DNA from: Acidobacteriota bacterium
GTDB lineage: Bacteria > Acidobacteriota > Terriglobia > Bryobacterales > Bryobacteraceae
Assembly (NCBI GenBank): GCA_026393985.1
Contig: JAPKZB010000006.1
Location: 17,891-81,890, forward strand
DNA: 64,000 bases
Direction of reading: 5' to 3'
The position numbers and the translations under genes are program-made. Position 1 is the first letter of the stretch; the number at the start of each line of letters is the position of its first letter. Of the stretch, positions 25,469 through 34,424 are shown piece after piece. Under the pieces are notes generated by a model. The model did not search any database, had not been told where the DNA came from, and saw nothing but the letters and a program-made list of their open reading frames with translations.

Positions 25469-28400
25469 ATGGGTCGATACCTCCTTCTGTTTTGCCTGCC
25501 GGCGTTGTGGGCAGCTCCAGTTCCCTCGCTCAAGCTGAAAACAGTGGAGGCGCCGGCGGCGCGCCGGCCGCTGGCGCGAGCGGCGCGGGTGGCCGAGTAC
25601 TGGCTCGGGCCGATGGCGGCGGTCGAGATCGCTCCCAGCGTGCTGAAGCCGGGGGTGACCCGGGCCGGGGCACACCGGACGGGGGGACGGGAGTGGCTCG
25701 CGCAGGGCCAGTGGAGCGATCTAGCGGACGGCCGGGCGGTGTTTCAGGCGGCGCTGCGGAGTCCGGGGGCCAAGGGCCTGCGGCTCGAAATTCTCGGCCT
25801 GGCGCCGGGGGCGGGCCGCTTGTGGATGTACCCGGGCGATGAGGCCAGCCCGGCGCAGCCGGTGGGACCCTACGAGGGCGGGGAGGATTTCTGGACCGGT
25901 CTTGTGGAGGGTGAGTCGCTGGTGCTGGAGTTCGAGGTTCCGGCGGGAGCGCCCCGGATACTTCCCTTTGCGGTGGGACGGATCAGTCACCTGTTCGCGA
26001 ATCTCGCGCCGGGAAAGGCCGGGGCACGGGCAGCGGCACTCCCGTGCAATCTGGACGTGGCTTGTTACCCCGATTGGGACGAGCGCGCGCGCAGCGTGGG
26101 ACGGTATCTGTTTGAAACCGATGGCGGCGGGGCGTTCTGTTCGGGCTCGCTCATTAATACGCGGAACAACAGCGGCATCCCTTACTTTCTGACGGCGGAC
26201 CATTGCGTCAGTAACCAGGCCGAAGCCCGAAGTGTGCAGGTGTTCTGGTTCTATCAGTCGAGCATTTGCAATGGTCCGCCGCGCAACCTGCGGGACGTGC
26301 CGACCACCCTGGGTTCGACCTTCCTGACCAGCGGATCGCTCGAGTTGGGCGACTATTCGCTGCTGCGCCTGACCGGGACGCTGCCGAATGGTGTCACGCT
26401 GTCGGGGTGGACGTCGACGGATCCGGAGGTGGGGGCGGAGGTGACCGGGATTCACCATCCGACCGGGGATTACAAGCGGATTTCGTTTGGCAACCGGGCC
26501 GAACCGATTCTGACGCGGGGCCGGCCGGAGCCGATGTACCACACGATTACGTGGCGGGAAGGGGTAACCGAGGGGGGATCGTCCGGTTCGCCGATTTTCA
26601 ACCGGGACGGGCAGATTGTCGGGATGTTATCTGGCGGACCGAAGCCGCCGCCGGGAAAGACCGAGTGTGATTTGCGGCCGGCCTACGACTGGTACGGGCG
26701 GTTTTCGGTGGCCTATCCGGCGCTGCAGAGCTATCTCGAGGAGCGGACGACGGGCACGACGCCGACCCCGCCGCCGACCGGGGGGACGACGGGGACGCTG
26801 CTGGCGAGCGGGGTACCGGCGAACTTCACGGTGGGGCCGGTGGATTCGCCGATGCTGCTCAGCGGATCGTCCATCTATCGCGTGGAGGTGCCGGCGGGGG
26901 CGACGCGGCTCGAGGTTCGTTTGCGGACGAGTACGGCGGGCGCGGATCTGGACCTGTTTTTGCGGCGGGGGAGCGCGCCGGTGCTGAGCGGCGGGCGGGT
27001 GGTGGCAGATACCTCCTCGACGACGGACAGCGGCGATGAAACGATTGTGATTACCCCGAGTTCGGCCCCGGCGCTGCAGCCGGGCACCTACTTTATCGGG
27101 CTGGCGTTGTTCACGACCGAGACGACGGTGCGCGGTACGCTGACGGCGACGGTAACCGGCGGGACGGTGACGCCACCGGCTTCGGCGGCGGTGGCGTTGA
27201 CTTCGGGGCAGACGCGGACGATTACGATTGAACCGACGACGGCGGGGAGTCTGTTAACGGGGGCAGCGGCTTACCGGATTGACGTGCCGCAGGGGGCGAC
27301 GCGCCTGGAGATCCGGCTGGCGACGGATACGGCGAGCGTGGATGTGGACCTCTATGCGCGGCTCAATGCCGAGGCGGTGGTACAGAATCAGCAGGTGTTG
27401 GCGGATCACCGGTCGGAGGGTCCGGCGGGGAGTGAGGTGATTACGATCACGCCGACGTCGAGTCCGGCGCTGCGGGCGGGGACGTATTTCATCCACCTGG
27501 GGGTGTTTACTGCGAACACGCGGATAACGGCGCGGCTGACGGCGACGGTGACGGGTGGGACGACCACGCCGCCGGTCTCGGCGGCGGTAGCGCTGACTTC
27601 GGGACAGACGCGGACGATTACGATTGAACCGACGGACGTGCCGCAGGGGGCGACGCGCCTGGAGATCCGGCTGGCGACGGATACGGCGAATGTGGATGTG
27701 GACCTCTATGCGCGTTTCAATGCCGAGGCGGTGGTACAGGATCGGCAGGTGGTGGCGGATCACCTTTCGGAGGGCCCCGCGGGGAGCGAGTTGATTACGA
27801 TCACCCCAACTTCGAGCCCGGCGCTGCGGGCGGGGACGTACTTCATCCACCTGGGGGTGTTTACCGCGAACACGCGGATAACGGCGCGGCTGACGGCGAC
27901 GGTGACGAGCGGGACGGTGACCCCTCCGGTAACGACGACGCGGACGCTGACTTCGGGTGCGCCGGTGGCGTTTAACCTGGCGCCGGTGAATTCGCCGACC
28001 GTGTTTGGCGGGGAGGAGGCCTACCAGATTGCGGTGCCGGCCGGGGCGACGCGGTTGGAGGTGCGGGTGCGGACTACGACGCCGGGCGCGGATGTAGACC
28101 TTTACGTGCGGGCCGGGGAGGTGCCGCGGGTGAGCGGCGGGAGCGTGGTGGCGGACTACTTGTCGGAGGGCGATACGGGCGATGAGACGATTGTCATCAC
28201 CCGATCCGATACCCCGGCGCTGCGGGCGGGCACCTACTTCATTGCGCTGGGCCTGTTTACACGGAATGTCCGGGTGCAGGGTACGGTGCTGGCGACGGTG
28301 ACGACGGGCGGGGCCTCGAACACGGTATCCCAACCTTTGATTGCGGGGCTGCCGCAGCGCTTCCGGATTGCGCCGGTTTCGAGCGCCTCGCTGATCCTCG

Positions 28401-29662
28401 ATCCTTCGTTCCGGATCGCGGTGCCGGAGAACGCCACGCGGGTACGGGTGGTACTGCAGACGACGACGCCGGGTGTCGATGTGGATCTCTACGCGCGGCT
28501 CGGACAGACTCCGGTGGTGGCCGATGGCCGGATTGCGACCGATTATCGGAGTGAGGGGCCGGCGGGGGAGGAGGCGATCAGCATTACGGCGACTTCGACG
28601 CCGCCTTTGCGGGCGGGGACGCTGTTTATCTCCCTCGGACTCTTCACGACGAACGTGGAGGTGCAGGGGCAGTTGACGGTTTACGTCGATACCGCGGCGC
28701 CGCCGCCGGCGGCGGCCGTGCAGCTGACTTCCGGGGTGGCGGCGCGCTTCACGCTGCCGGCGACCGCGGAGGCGGAGTTGTACGCCGGGACGGCGGGCTT
28801 CCGGATTCAGGTGCCGGCGGGCTCGACGAGCCTGACGGTGCGGTTGAATACGACGACGCCGAATGCGGACGTGGACCTCTACGTGCGGCGCGGGGCCGAC
28901 GTGGAGTTGGCCGATGGCGAGCTGATAGCGGACTACTATGCCGAGGGGACGACGGGCAACGAGACGATCGTGATTACGCGAACATCGGAGCCGCCGCTTG
29001 AAGCGGGCACCTACTTTATCGGGCTGGGCAATTTTGCGCGGAACGTGCAGGTGACCGGGGTGGTGACGGCGACCGTAGAGCGGGCGCCGGCGCCGCCGGC
29101 GGCGGGACAGGCCCGGACGTTAGTCTTGAACCAACCGTTGAGCTGGAGCTTCCCCGCGGTGGAGGGGCCGACGCTGTTGTCGGACGCCAACGCCTTCCGG
29201 CTCGATGTGACCAACGTTTCGCGGATGGAGATTGTACTGTCGACTGGCACGCCCGGGGCGGATGTGGACCTGTACGTGCGATACGGTTCGCCGCCGGAGG
29301 TGCGGGAGGGACGCGTGGTAGCCGATTTCAGTTCGGCGGGGGCGACCGGGGAGGAGCGTGTTACGATCACGCCGGGAGCGAACTCGCCGCTGCGGAGCGG
29401 AACGTACTGGGTGGCCCTGGTGGTCTACACGCCGGATGTGGCAACGGCCGGGCGGCTCGAGGCGCGTGATCTTTCCGGGGGGAACGCGGAGGCGCCGAAG
29501 CTGCGGCTGCGTCCCCGGTTTGGGGATAAGGGCAGCCAGGGCGGGCTCGAACAGGCAGAGGAACATCTGTTGGTGAAGCCGGTGCTTAAAGGGAAACACG
29601 GGCCGATTCGGGAGGCGGGGGAGCCGTCTCCTGACGGAGCAGTTCGACGACGGCCACGGTGA
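25469..29662 (+). CDS. Secreted trypsin-like protease with seven PPC domains
   Basis: A 1397-residue exported protein (MGRYLLLFCLPALWAAPVPS). After a propeptide-like segment, a chymotrypsin-fold domain of lysyl-endopeptidase type shows the triad: His in FLTADHC near residue 240, Asp in LELGDYSLLRL near 295 and Ser in TEGGSSGSPIF near 372. A TPTPPPTGG linker leads to seven tandem pre-peptidase C-terminal (PPC) beta domains, each with a GADVDLYVR-type strand and PALRAGTYFI. Domains 2 and 3 are nearly identical in DNA, but domain 3 lacks 42 bp. The start has TAGGAT 4 nt upstream and no ribosome-binding site. The last 60 or so residues run antisense into the next gene and may follow a lost stop or frameshift. 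Confidence 0.85.
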   Translation: MGRYLLLFCLPALWAAPVPSLKLKTVEAPAARRPLARAARVAEYWLGPMAAVEIAPSVLKPGVTRAGAHRTGGREWLAQGQWSDLADGRAVFQAALRSPGAKGLRLEILGLAPGAGRLWMYPGDEASPAQPVGPYEGGEDFWTGLVEGESLVLEFEVPAGAPRILPFAVGRISHLFANLAPGKAGARAAALPCNLDVACYPDWDERARSVGRYLFETDGGGAFCSGSLINTRNNSGIPYFLTADHCVSNQAEARSVQVFWFYQSSICNGPPRNLRDVPTTLGSTFLTSGSLELGDYSLLRLTGTLPNGVTLSGWTSTDPEVGAEVTGIHHPTGDYKRISFGNRAEPILTRGRPEPMYHTITWREGVTEGGSSGSPIFNRDGQIVGMLSGGPKPPPGKTECDLRPAYDWYGRFSVAYPALQSYLEERTTGTTPTPPPTGGTTGTLLASGVPANFTVGPVDSPMLLSGSSIYRVEVPAGATRLEVRLRTSTAGADLDLFLRRGSAPVLSGGRVVADTSSTTDSGDETIVITPSSAPALQPGTYFIGLALFTTETTVRGTLTATVTGGTVTPPASAAVALTSGQTRTITIEPTTAGSLLTGAAAYRIDVPQGATRLEIRLATDTASVDVDLYARLNAEAVVQNQQVLADHRSEGPAGSEVITITPTSSPALRAGTYFIHLGVFTANTRITARLTATVTGGTTTPPVSAAVALTSGQTRTITIEPTDVPQGATRLEIRLATDTANVDVDLYARFNAEAVVQDRQVVADHLSEGPAGSELITITPTSSPALRAGTYFIHLGVFTANTRITARLTATVTSGTVTPPVTTTRTLTSGAPVAFNLAPVNSPTVFGGEEAYQIAVPAGATRLEVRVRTTTPGADVDLYVRAGEVPRVSGGSVVADYLSEGDTGDETIVITRSDTPALRAGTYFIALGLFTRNVRVQGTVLATVTTGGASNTVSQPLIAGLPQRFRIAPVSSASLILDPSFRIAVPENATRVRVVLQTTTPGVDVDLYARLGQTPVVADGRIATDYRSEGPAGEEAISITATSTPPLRAGTLFISLGLFTTNVEVQGQLTVYVDTAAPPPAAAVQLTSGVAARFTLPATAEAELYAGTAGFRIQVPAGSTSLTVRLNTTTPNADVDLYVRRGADVELADGELIADYYAEGTTGNETIVITRTSEPPLEAGTYFIGLGNFARNVQVTGVVTATVERAPAPPAAGQARTLVLNQPLSWSFPAVEGPTLLSDANAFRLDVTNVSRMEIVLSTGTPGADVDLYVRYGSPPEVREGRVVADFSSAGATGEERVTITPGANSPLRSGTYWVALVVYTPDVATAGRLEARDLSGGNAEAPKLRLRPRFGDKGSQGGLEQAEEHLLVKPVLKGKHGPIREAGEPSPDGAVRRRPR
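27172..27916 (+). repeat. Recent tandem duplication of a PPC domain
   Basis: The DNA of PPC domain 2 (about 27172-27560) and domain 3 (about 27570-27916) is nearly identical. Domain 3 lacks the 42 nt present at 27239-27280 in domain 2. The deleted block is bordered by GACG on both sides, as expected for slippage or recombination between short repeats. The deletion is in frame. Confidence 0.8.
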
Positions 29663-30668
29663 CCGAGAGCGTGGCCGGGCCGATGAAGAGGCCGAGGAAG
29701 CCGAAGGCCTGCGCCCCGCCGAGCAGGGCGAAGAAGACGAGCAGCGGATGGAGATTTACGCGTCCGCTGATGACGTAGGGCCGGATGAAGTTGTCGGCCA
29801 GGCCGATGACGCCGGCGCCAAAGGCGGCCAGAATGAGGGCCTTGCCCCAGCTTCCGGCGGCGGCCAGGAGGATGGCGGCCGGAACCCAGACGATGGGCGG
29901 TCCGATGACGGGCACCATCGAGAAGATACCGGCGACGGTGCCCCAGAGGATGGGGGATTTTAGATCGAGCAGGATGAAGATGAGCGCCGTGAGGCCGCCC
30001 TGGGCGAGGGCGACGGCGCCGATGCCGTAGACGTTGGCCAGCACGCTGCGGCCGATGTCGGTGAACAGCCGGTGGAAGGCGCCGGGGGGGAGCGGGGTGA
30101 GGCGGGCGAGGGTGTGGCGGAGGCGGTTGCCGTCCCGAAACAGGAAAAAGAGGCTGAAGAGGGTGACAACGGCGTTGACGATCAGCGAGATGAGATTGCT
30201 GAGCAGTTGGCGGGTGAACTCGAGCAGAAGACTGCCCAGCGCCTGAAGGCGGCCGAGCAGGGCGGTGCGGATCTGGTCTTCGGTTTCGGGCGAATGGACG
30301 CCGGCCCAGTGCAGTGTGCGGTGGAGGAGGTTGGCCGTCCAGGCGGCCCAGCCGCCATCGGCGGCGGTGCGGCTGGTGGCGACGTCGTAGAGATCTTTAA
30401 TTTCGCGGGCGACGGCGGTGCCGAGCAGGAAGGACGGGAGGAGGAGGAGCGCGATGACGAGGACCACGGAGATGCCAGCGGCGAGGCCGGGGCGGTGCAG
30501 GGCGTGGTGGATACGGATGTGAAGGGGATAGAAGAGAATGGCGAGGGCGACGGCAGCGACCAGCGGCATCAGGAACGGCTGGAGAATGGCGAAGCAGACG
30601 GTGAGCGTCGCGGCGCCGAGGGCGATCAGGAAACCGAGTTGAAATCGCCGCGATTCGACGAGGGCCAT
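29586..30668 (-). CDS. AI-2E-family transporter (PerM/UPF0118-like)
   Basis: A 360-residue inner-membrane protein with about seven to eight hydrophobic helices: FQLGFLIALGAATLTVCFAI, then AISVVLVIALLLLPSFLLG, and the family-typical late segment GLADNFIRPYVISGRVNLHP followed by LLGGAQAFGFLGLFIGPA. Family members include an AI-2 exporter and sodium-proton antiporters, so the cargo here is open. ATG 30668 is chosen because it starts just before the first membrane segment; upstream in-frame sequence is antisense to mtgA. It overlaps the end of the protease gene by 77 bp and is divergent from mtgA with 52 nt between. Confidence 0.85.
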   Translation of the reverse strand: MALVESRRFQLGFLIALGAATLTVCFAILQPFLMPLVAAVALAILFYPLHIRIHHALHRPGLAAGISVVLVIALLLLPSFLLGTAVAREIKDLYDVATSRTAADGGWAAWTANLLHRTLHWAGVHSPETEDQIRTALLGRLQALGSLLLEFTRQLLSNLISLIVNAVVTLFSLFFLFRDGNRLRHTLARLTPLPPGAFHRLFTDIGRSVLANVYGIGAVALAQGGLTALIFILLDLKSPILWGTVAGIFSMVPVIGPPIVWVPAAILLAAAGSWGKALILAAFGAGVIGLADNFIRPYVISGRVNLHPLLVFFALLGGAQAFGFLGLFIGPATLSVTVAVVELLRQETAPPPPESARVSL

Positions 30669-30720
30669 TGGGAGTAACGTACCATGGAGAGAACGTGCGG
30701 CGGGGAGGCGAGAAACCGGG

Positions 30721-31392
30721 TTGCGAGTGAGGTGGCGGCGAGGGCGAACGTATCTGCTTCCCGGGGCCTTGGGGATTTTGCTGCTGCCGTTTGGTTTGCT
30801 GCTGCCGTTTCGGTGGGTGGACCCCTGGTTTACGGGGGTACAGGCGCAGCGGCGGGTGGAGAGCTGGTTTGCCAAGGGGAATTATCAGAAGCGGTACGCG
30901 CCGGTGGCGTTGGCGCGGATATCCGCGCATCTGCGCCACGCGGTGGTGGCGGCCGAGGATGGGCGGTTTTATCAGCACTGGGGGATTGACTGGGCGGAGA
31001 TTGAGAAAGTGGCGGGCGGCGAGGAGGAGGGGCGGCAGCAGCGGCGGGGCGCTTCGACGATTACACAGCAGCTCGTGAAGAACCTGTTTTTTACCACGCA
31101 CCGGAATCCGGTGCGGAAGGTGGCCGAGTTTGGCCTGGCGCCGGCGGCGGAGCTGGTATTGGGGAAAGAGCGGATTCTCGAGTTGTATTTGAATTCGGTC
31201 GAATGGGGGCCGGGGGTGTTCGGGGCCGAGGCGGCGGCGCGATATCACTACGGGGTGGGGGCGGCGGGGTTGAGCCGGGAGCAGGCGGCGCGTCTGGCGG
31301 CGTGTTTGCCCTCGCCGCGACGGCGGCGGCCGGCGGCGATGCATCAATATTCCGCCATTATCCTTGACCGGATGGGGATGATGGGCTGGTAG
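30721..31392 (+). CDS. mtgA: Monofunctional peptidoglycan glycosyltransferase
   Basis: A 223-residue GT51 enzyme that polymerises lipid II into glycan strands. An N-terminal membrane anchor (residues 12-31) is followed by the catalytic motif VAAEDGRFYQHWGID with Glu79, then GASTITQQLVKNLFF, RKVAEFGLAPAAELVLGKER and ILELYLNSVEWGPGVFGAEA. There is no transpeptidase domain, and the length matches MtgA. TTG 30721 follows GGGGAGG at 30702-30708; an in-frame GTG lies two codons later. The tRNA-Val gene converges just downstream. Confidence 0.93.
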   Translation: MRVRWRRGRTYLLPGALGILLLPFGLLLPFRWVDPWFTGVQAQRRVESWFAKGNYQKRYAPVALARISAHLRHAVVAAEDGRFYQHWGIDWAEIEKVAGGEEEGRQQRRGASTITQQLVKNLFFTTHRNPVRKVAEFGLAPAAELVLGKERILELYLNSVEWGPGVFGAEAAARYHYGVGAAGLSREQAARLAACLPSPRRRRPAAMHQYSAIILDRMGMMGW

Positions 31393-31403
31393 CTGCGGGG
31401 AGA

Positions 31404-31480
31404 TGGTGGGCGGTCACGGACTCGAACCGTGGACCCCCTGCTTGTAAGGCAGGTGCTCTAACCGACTGAGCTAACCGCCC
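31404..31480 (-). tRNA. tRNA-Val (anticodon UAC)
   Basis: On the minus strand the sequence starts GGGCGGTTAGCTCAG, has an anticodon arm CCTGC-CTTACAA-GCAGG, a T-arm with GGTTCGAGTCC and an encoded CCA end, 77 nt in all. The loop places UAC at positions 34-36, decoding Val. It lies downstream of the frameshifted lipoprotein gene on the same strand, but has promoter-like sequence of its own immediately upstream. Confidence 0.96.
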
Positions 31481-31489
31481 GCGTCATTT

Positions 31490-31521
31490 CAGTCTACGCT
31501 ATTAGGCCAGTCTACGCTATT
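31490..31521 (-). promoter_or_regulatory. Tandem 18-bp repeat carrying a duplicated -10-like element
   Basis: CAGTCTACGCTATT occurs at 31490-31503 and again at 31508-31521. On the minus strand each copy contains TAGACT, and the nearer one lies about 11 nt before the mature 5' end of tRNA-Val, the expected place for a -10. The distal copy overlaps the TAG stop of the lipoprotein gene. It looks like a duplicated promoter core. Confidence 0.4.
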
Positions 31522-32130
31522 GGGCGATGGTTACGGTGACCTGCATACGATCGGTCGAGCCGGCGGCGTCGCGGGCGGTGAGGATGTAGCTGGTGGTTTT
31601 GGTGACGGTGGCGGTGAAGCACTGGTTCTGGCCGGGCTTGAGGGCGCCGGCGGCGGGTGGGGTGAGGGAGACGGAGACGGTTTCCGGGCGGGTGGAGTAG
31701 CAGAACTGGACGGGTTTGCCGGGGGCGACCACGCCGCCGCCGATGGACTGGAAGCTGGTAATGAGCGGGGTGGCGGAGGAGGCGGGAGCGGATGAGGTGG
31801 GGGCGCCGCCGATGGCGAGGGTGAGGGTGCTGGTGGTTTGCCCGCCCGGGCCTTTGGCGGTGAGGGTGTAGGTGGTGGGCCGGGTGGGCGTCAGGGCGAT
31901 GCAGCGGTTCATGGAGGGCTTGAGGGTGTCGGAGTAGGGCGACAGGGTGACTTCGGTCGCTTCGGCGGTGCCGTAGCAGACCGTGGCGGATTCGCCGGGG
32001 GGGACGGGGTTGGTATTCGAGTAGAAGTGCGTAATTTTCGGCGGCTGGGGGGGCGGGCCGGGGTGGCAGGCTTTTTCGGGGCGGTGCAGGCGGCGGTGAG
32101 GACGAGGAAGGGGAAAAGAAGACGGTGCAT
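31517..32130 (-). pseudogene. Frameshifted lipoprotein with Ig-like repeats
   Basis: ATG 32130, preceded by GGAG at 5 nt, opens MHRLLFPFLVLTAACTAPKK, a lipoprotein signal with Cys at the lipobox. About 25 codons later, at a G7 run on the plus strand (32047-32053, C7 in the mRNA), the frame is lost. The rest continues in another frame with two similar beta domains (NPVPPGESATVCYGTAEATE and TYTLTAKGPGGQTTSTLTL; PGKPVQFCYSTRPETVSVSL and SYILTARDAAGSTDRMQV). Restored, it would be about 205 residues. One extra base in the tract repairs it. The cause may be slippage, phase variation or a base-call error. The function is unknown, probably an outer-membrane-anchored surface protein. Confidence 0.75.
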
Positions 32131-32153
32131 TCTCACTCCATCAGTGTAAACGC

Positions 32154-32182
32154 TTGCGGGTGGCCGTCTGGTTTGCTACTCT
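32154..32182 (+). promoter_or_regulatory. Promoter of tRNA-Asp
   Basis: TTGCGG (32154-32159) and TACTCT (32177-32182) are separated by 17 nt. Predicted initiation is a few nt before the tRNA 5' end at 32198. It lies in the gap between the divergent lipoprotein and tRNA genes. Confidence 0.5.
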
Positions 32183-32197
32183 AATAAAAGACCTCGC

Positions 32198-32274
<77 letters not shown>

Positions 32275-32281
32275 TATTTTT

Positions 32282-32578
32282 ATGCATCCTGTATCCGGTC
32301 CGAAGATTTCGTTAGTAAATGGATCGGATTATCGCGAAGGCTACGCGAATAGCGTGCAAATTCGACCGAACCTGTGGGATTTCCTATTGATGTTTGGTAT
32401 CGCCACCCAGACTGGTCCGGATGTGGTAAACATTCAGAACTTTCAGGGCGTTTATTTGAGCCCGCAGCAAGCGAAGGCGCTGTCTAATTTACTGCAGGAT
32501 AATATCCGGCAGTATGAGTCTACTTTCGGGGAGATCCACTTAGAACAGCGGCCGGGGACTAGCGGTCCGCTGCAATAA
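32282..32578 (+). CDS. DUF3467 family small protein
   Basis: A 98-residue cytoplasmic protein. The core SVQIRPNLWDFLLMFGIATQ, VVNIQNFQGVYLSPQQAKAL and NLLQDNIRQYESTFGEI is the DUF3467 pattern, a conserved bacterial family without known function. ATG 32282 is 7 nt after the tRNA-Asp end and has no ribosome-binding site, so the message may arise by processing of a tRNA transcript. Its 3' end overlaps the hyuA-like gene on the other strand by 20 bp. Confidence 0.85.
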   Translation: MHPVSGPKISLVNGSDYREGYANSVQIRPNLWDFLLMFGIATQTGPDVVNIQNFQGVYLSPQQAKALSNLLQDNIRQYESTFGEIHLEQRPGTSGPLQ

Positions 32579-34424
32579 GCAAGGCGCCGGCATCGTCGCA
32601 ATGGAAGTGCCAATGCGGCGGGATGAGGGTAGTGGAGCCGTAGTCGAGAACTAGAGCCGGCCCGGCGATGGGCGTGGCGGGGACTTCGGCGCGGGTGTAG
32701 GCGGGCAGGGAGCGGAAGCGGCCGTCGACCCAGACGCGGCGCATTTCGGGCGTGGCGGCGGAGCGTCCGGGGTGGCGCAGGGCCGGGGGGCGGACGGGAT
32801 GGGTGACGCGGAGGCGGAGGGTGACGACTTCGACGGGGCGGGCGGGGATCGAGTAGCCGTACATTTTTTCGTGGGCGGCGGCGAAATCGGCGGCGAGGGT
32901 TTTCGACCAGGGGATGGTGAGTTCGTAGCTCTGGCCGGCGTAGCGGACGTCGGCGAAGCGTTCGCGGCGGCCGCCGCGCGGGGCGCGGGCGGCGAGGGCG
33001 GCGAAGGCGGCGGCTTGGCGGGACTGGCCGAGGACGCCGATGGCGAAGTCGCGGACGTGGTCGGCGAGGAGCATGCCGAGGGCGGAGAGGGCGCCGGCGA
33101 ACTGGGGGACGAGGACCTGGCGGATGGAGAGGGCGGCGGCGATTTCGCAGGCGTGGAGGCCGCCGCCGCCGCCGAAGGCGAGGAGGGTGAACTGGCGGGG
33201 GTCGTAGCCGCGTTCGACGCTGACGGCGCGGATGGCGCGTTCCATGCTGGCGTTGGCGACGCGGAGGATGCCGGCGGCGCCGGCTTCGAGGCCGAGGCCT
33301 AGGGAGGCGACGGCGGCGGCGGCGCGTTCCGGGAAGATGGGACGGGAGCCGCCGGCGAGCTGCGTGGCGGCGATGCGGCCGAGGACGACCTGGGCGTCGG
33401 TGACGGTGGGGCGGAGGCCGGCGCCGTAGCAGGCGGGGCCGGGGTCGGCGCCGGCGCTTTCGGGACCGACGCGGAGGAGGCCGCCTTCGTCGATGCGGGC
33501 GAGGGAGCCGCCGCCGGCGCCGAAGGTGTGGATATCGAGCATGGGGACGCGGAGGGGGAGGCCGTCGACCATGGCTTCGACGGTCATGCGGGGGGTGCCT
33601 TCCGAGAGCGAGACGTCGGTGGAGGTGCCGCCCATGTCGAAGGCGAGGATGTGGGAGAGGCCCGAGGCTTTGGCGGCGCCGACGGCGCCGATGATGCCGC
33701 CGGCGGGGCCGGAGAGGATGGTGCGGACGGGTTCGCGGCGGGCCTGTTCCGCGGACAGGAGGCCGCCGCTGGACTGCATGATGTGGACGGGGCGGCCGAG
33801 GGCGCCGAGGTAGGAGTCCATGAGGGGGCCGACGTAGGCGTTGACGGCGGTGGTGGCGGCGCGTTCGTATTCGCGGAACTCGGGGGCGATCTGGTGGGAG
33901 ACGGAGAGGAAGAACTCGTCGCCGAGGGCGGCGGCGAGGAGTTGTTCGTTGGCGGGGGTCTGCCAGCCGTGGAGGAGGCAGATGGCGACGCTGCGGACGC
34001 CGCTTTGGCGGAGGCGGCGGCGGAGGCGGGCGAGTTCGGCCGGGGTGGGGGAGCGGGCGATGGAGCCGTCGGCGTGGGTGCGTTCGGCGACGCCGTGGCA
34101 GTCGGCGGGGTCGATGAGGAGACGGCGGGGGGCGGGGGAGAGGTTATAGAGTTCGGGGCGGTTCTGGCGGCCGATGAGGAGGAGGTCTTCAAAGCCGGCG
34201 GTGGTGACGAAGGCGGTGTGGGCGCCTTTGCGTTCGAGCAGGGCGTTGGTGGCGACGGTGGAGCCGTGGATGATTTCGAGTTTGCGGGCGGCGGGGAGGC
34301 CGGCGAGGATGACGGCGGCGGGGTTGCGGGGGTTCGAGGGGAGCTTGAAGGATTCAAGGCGCCCGTCGTCGTGCTGGATGACGAAGTCGGTAAAGGTGCC
34401 GCCGGCGTCGATACCGATTCTCAT
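32559..34424 (-). CDS. hyuA: Hydantoinase A / oxoprolinase-like ATPase subunit
   Basis: A 621-residue protein with the ASKHA-fold N-terminus MRIGIDAGGTFTDFVI, HGSTVATNALLERKGA and SGPAGGIIGAVGAAKASG, then FDMGGTSTDVSL, and a typical HyuA C-terminus (YAGQSYELTIPW). Members hydrolyse hydantoins, 5-oxoproline or N-methylhydantoin with ATP, usually with a HyuB partner. No hyuB-like gene is adjacent in the window, so the substrate and completeness are uncertain. The start overlaps the stop of the mscS-like gene (ATGA). Confidence 0.85.
   Translation of the reverse strand: MRIGIDAGGTFTDFVIQHDDGRLESFKLPSNPRNPAAVILAGLPAARKLEIIHGSTVATNALLERKGAHTAFVTTAGFEDLLLIGRQNRPELYNLSPAPRRLLIDPADCHGVAERTHADGSIARSPTPAELARLRRRLRQSGVRSVAICLLHGWQTPANEQLLAAALGDEFFLSVSHQIAPEFREYERAATTAVNAYVGPLMDSYLGALGRPVHIMQSSGGLLSAEQARREPVRTILSGPAGGIIGAVGAAKASGLSHILAFDMGGTSTDVSLSEGTPRMTVEAMVDGLPLRVPMLDIHTFGAGGGSLARIDEGGLLRVGPESAGADPGPACYGAGLRPTVTDAQVVLGRIAATQLAGGSRPIFPERAAAAVASLGLGLEAGAAGILRVANASMERAIRAVSVERGYDPRQFTLLAFGGGGGLHACEIAAALSIRQVLVPQFAGALSALGMLLADHVRDFAIGVLGQSRQAAAFAALAARAPRGGRRERFADVRYAGQSYELTIPWSKTLAADFAAAHEKMYGYSIPARPVEVVTLRLRVTHPVRPPALRHPGRSAATPEMRRVWVDGRFRSLPAYTRAEVPATPIAGPALVLDYGSTTLIPPHWHFHCDDAGALLIAADR

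Noticed and set aside
32559-34424. Plus-strand Gly/Glu/Ala-rich open frames over the hyuA-like gene
   Set aside because: They are antisense shadows of a gene with complete family motifs.
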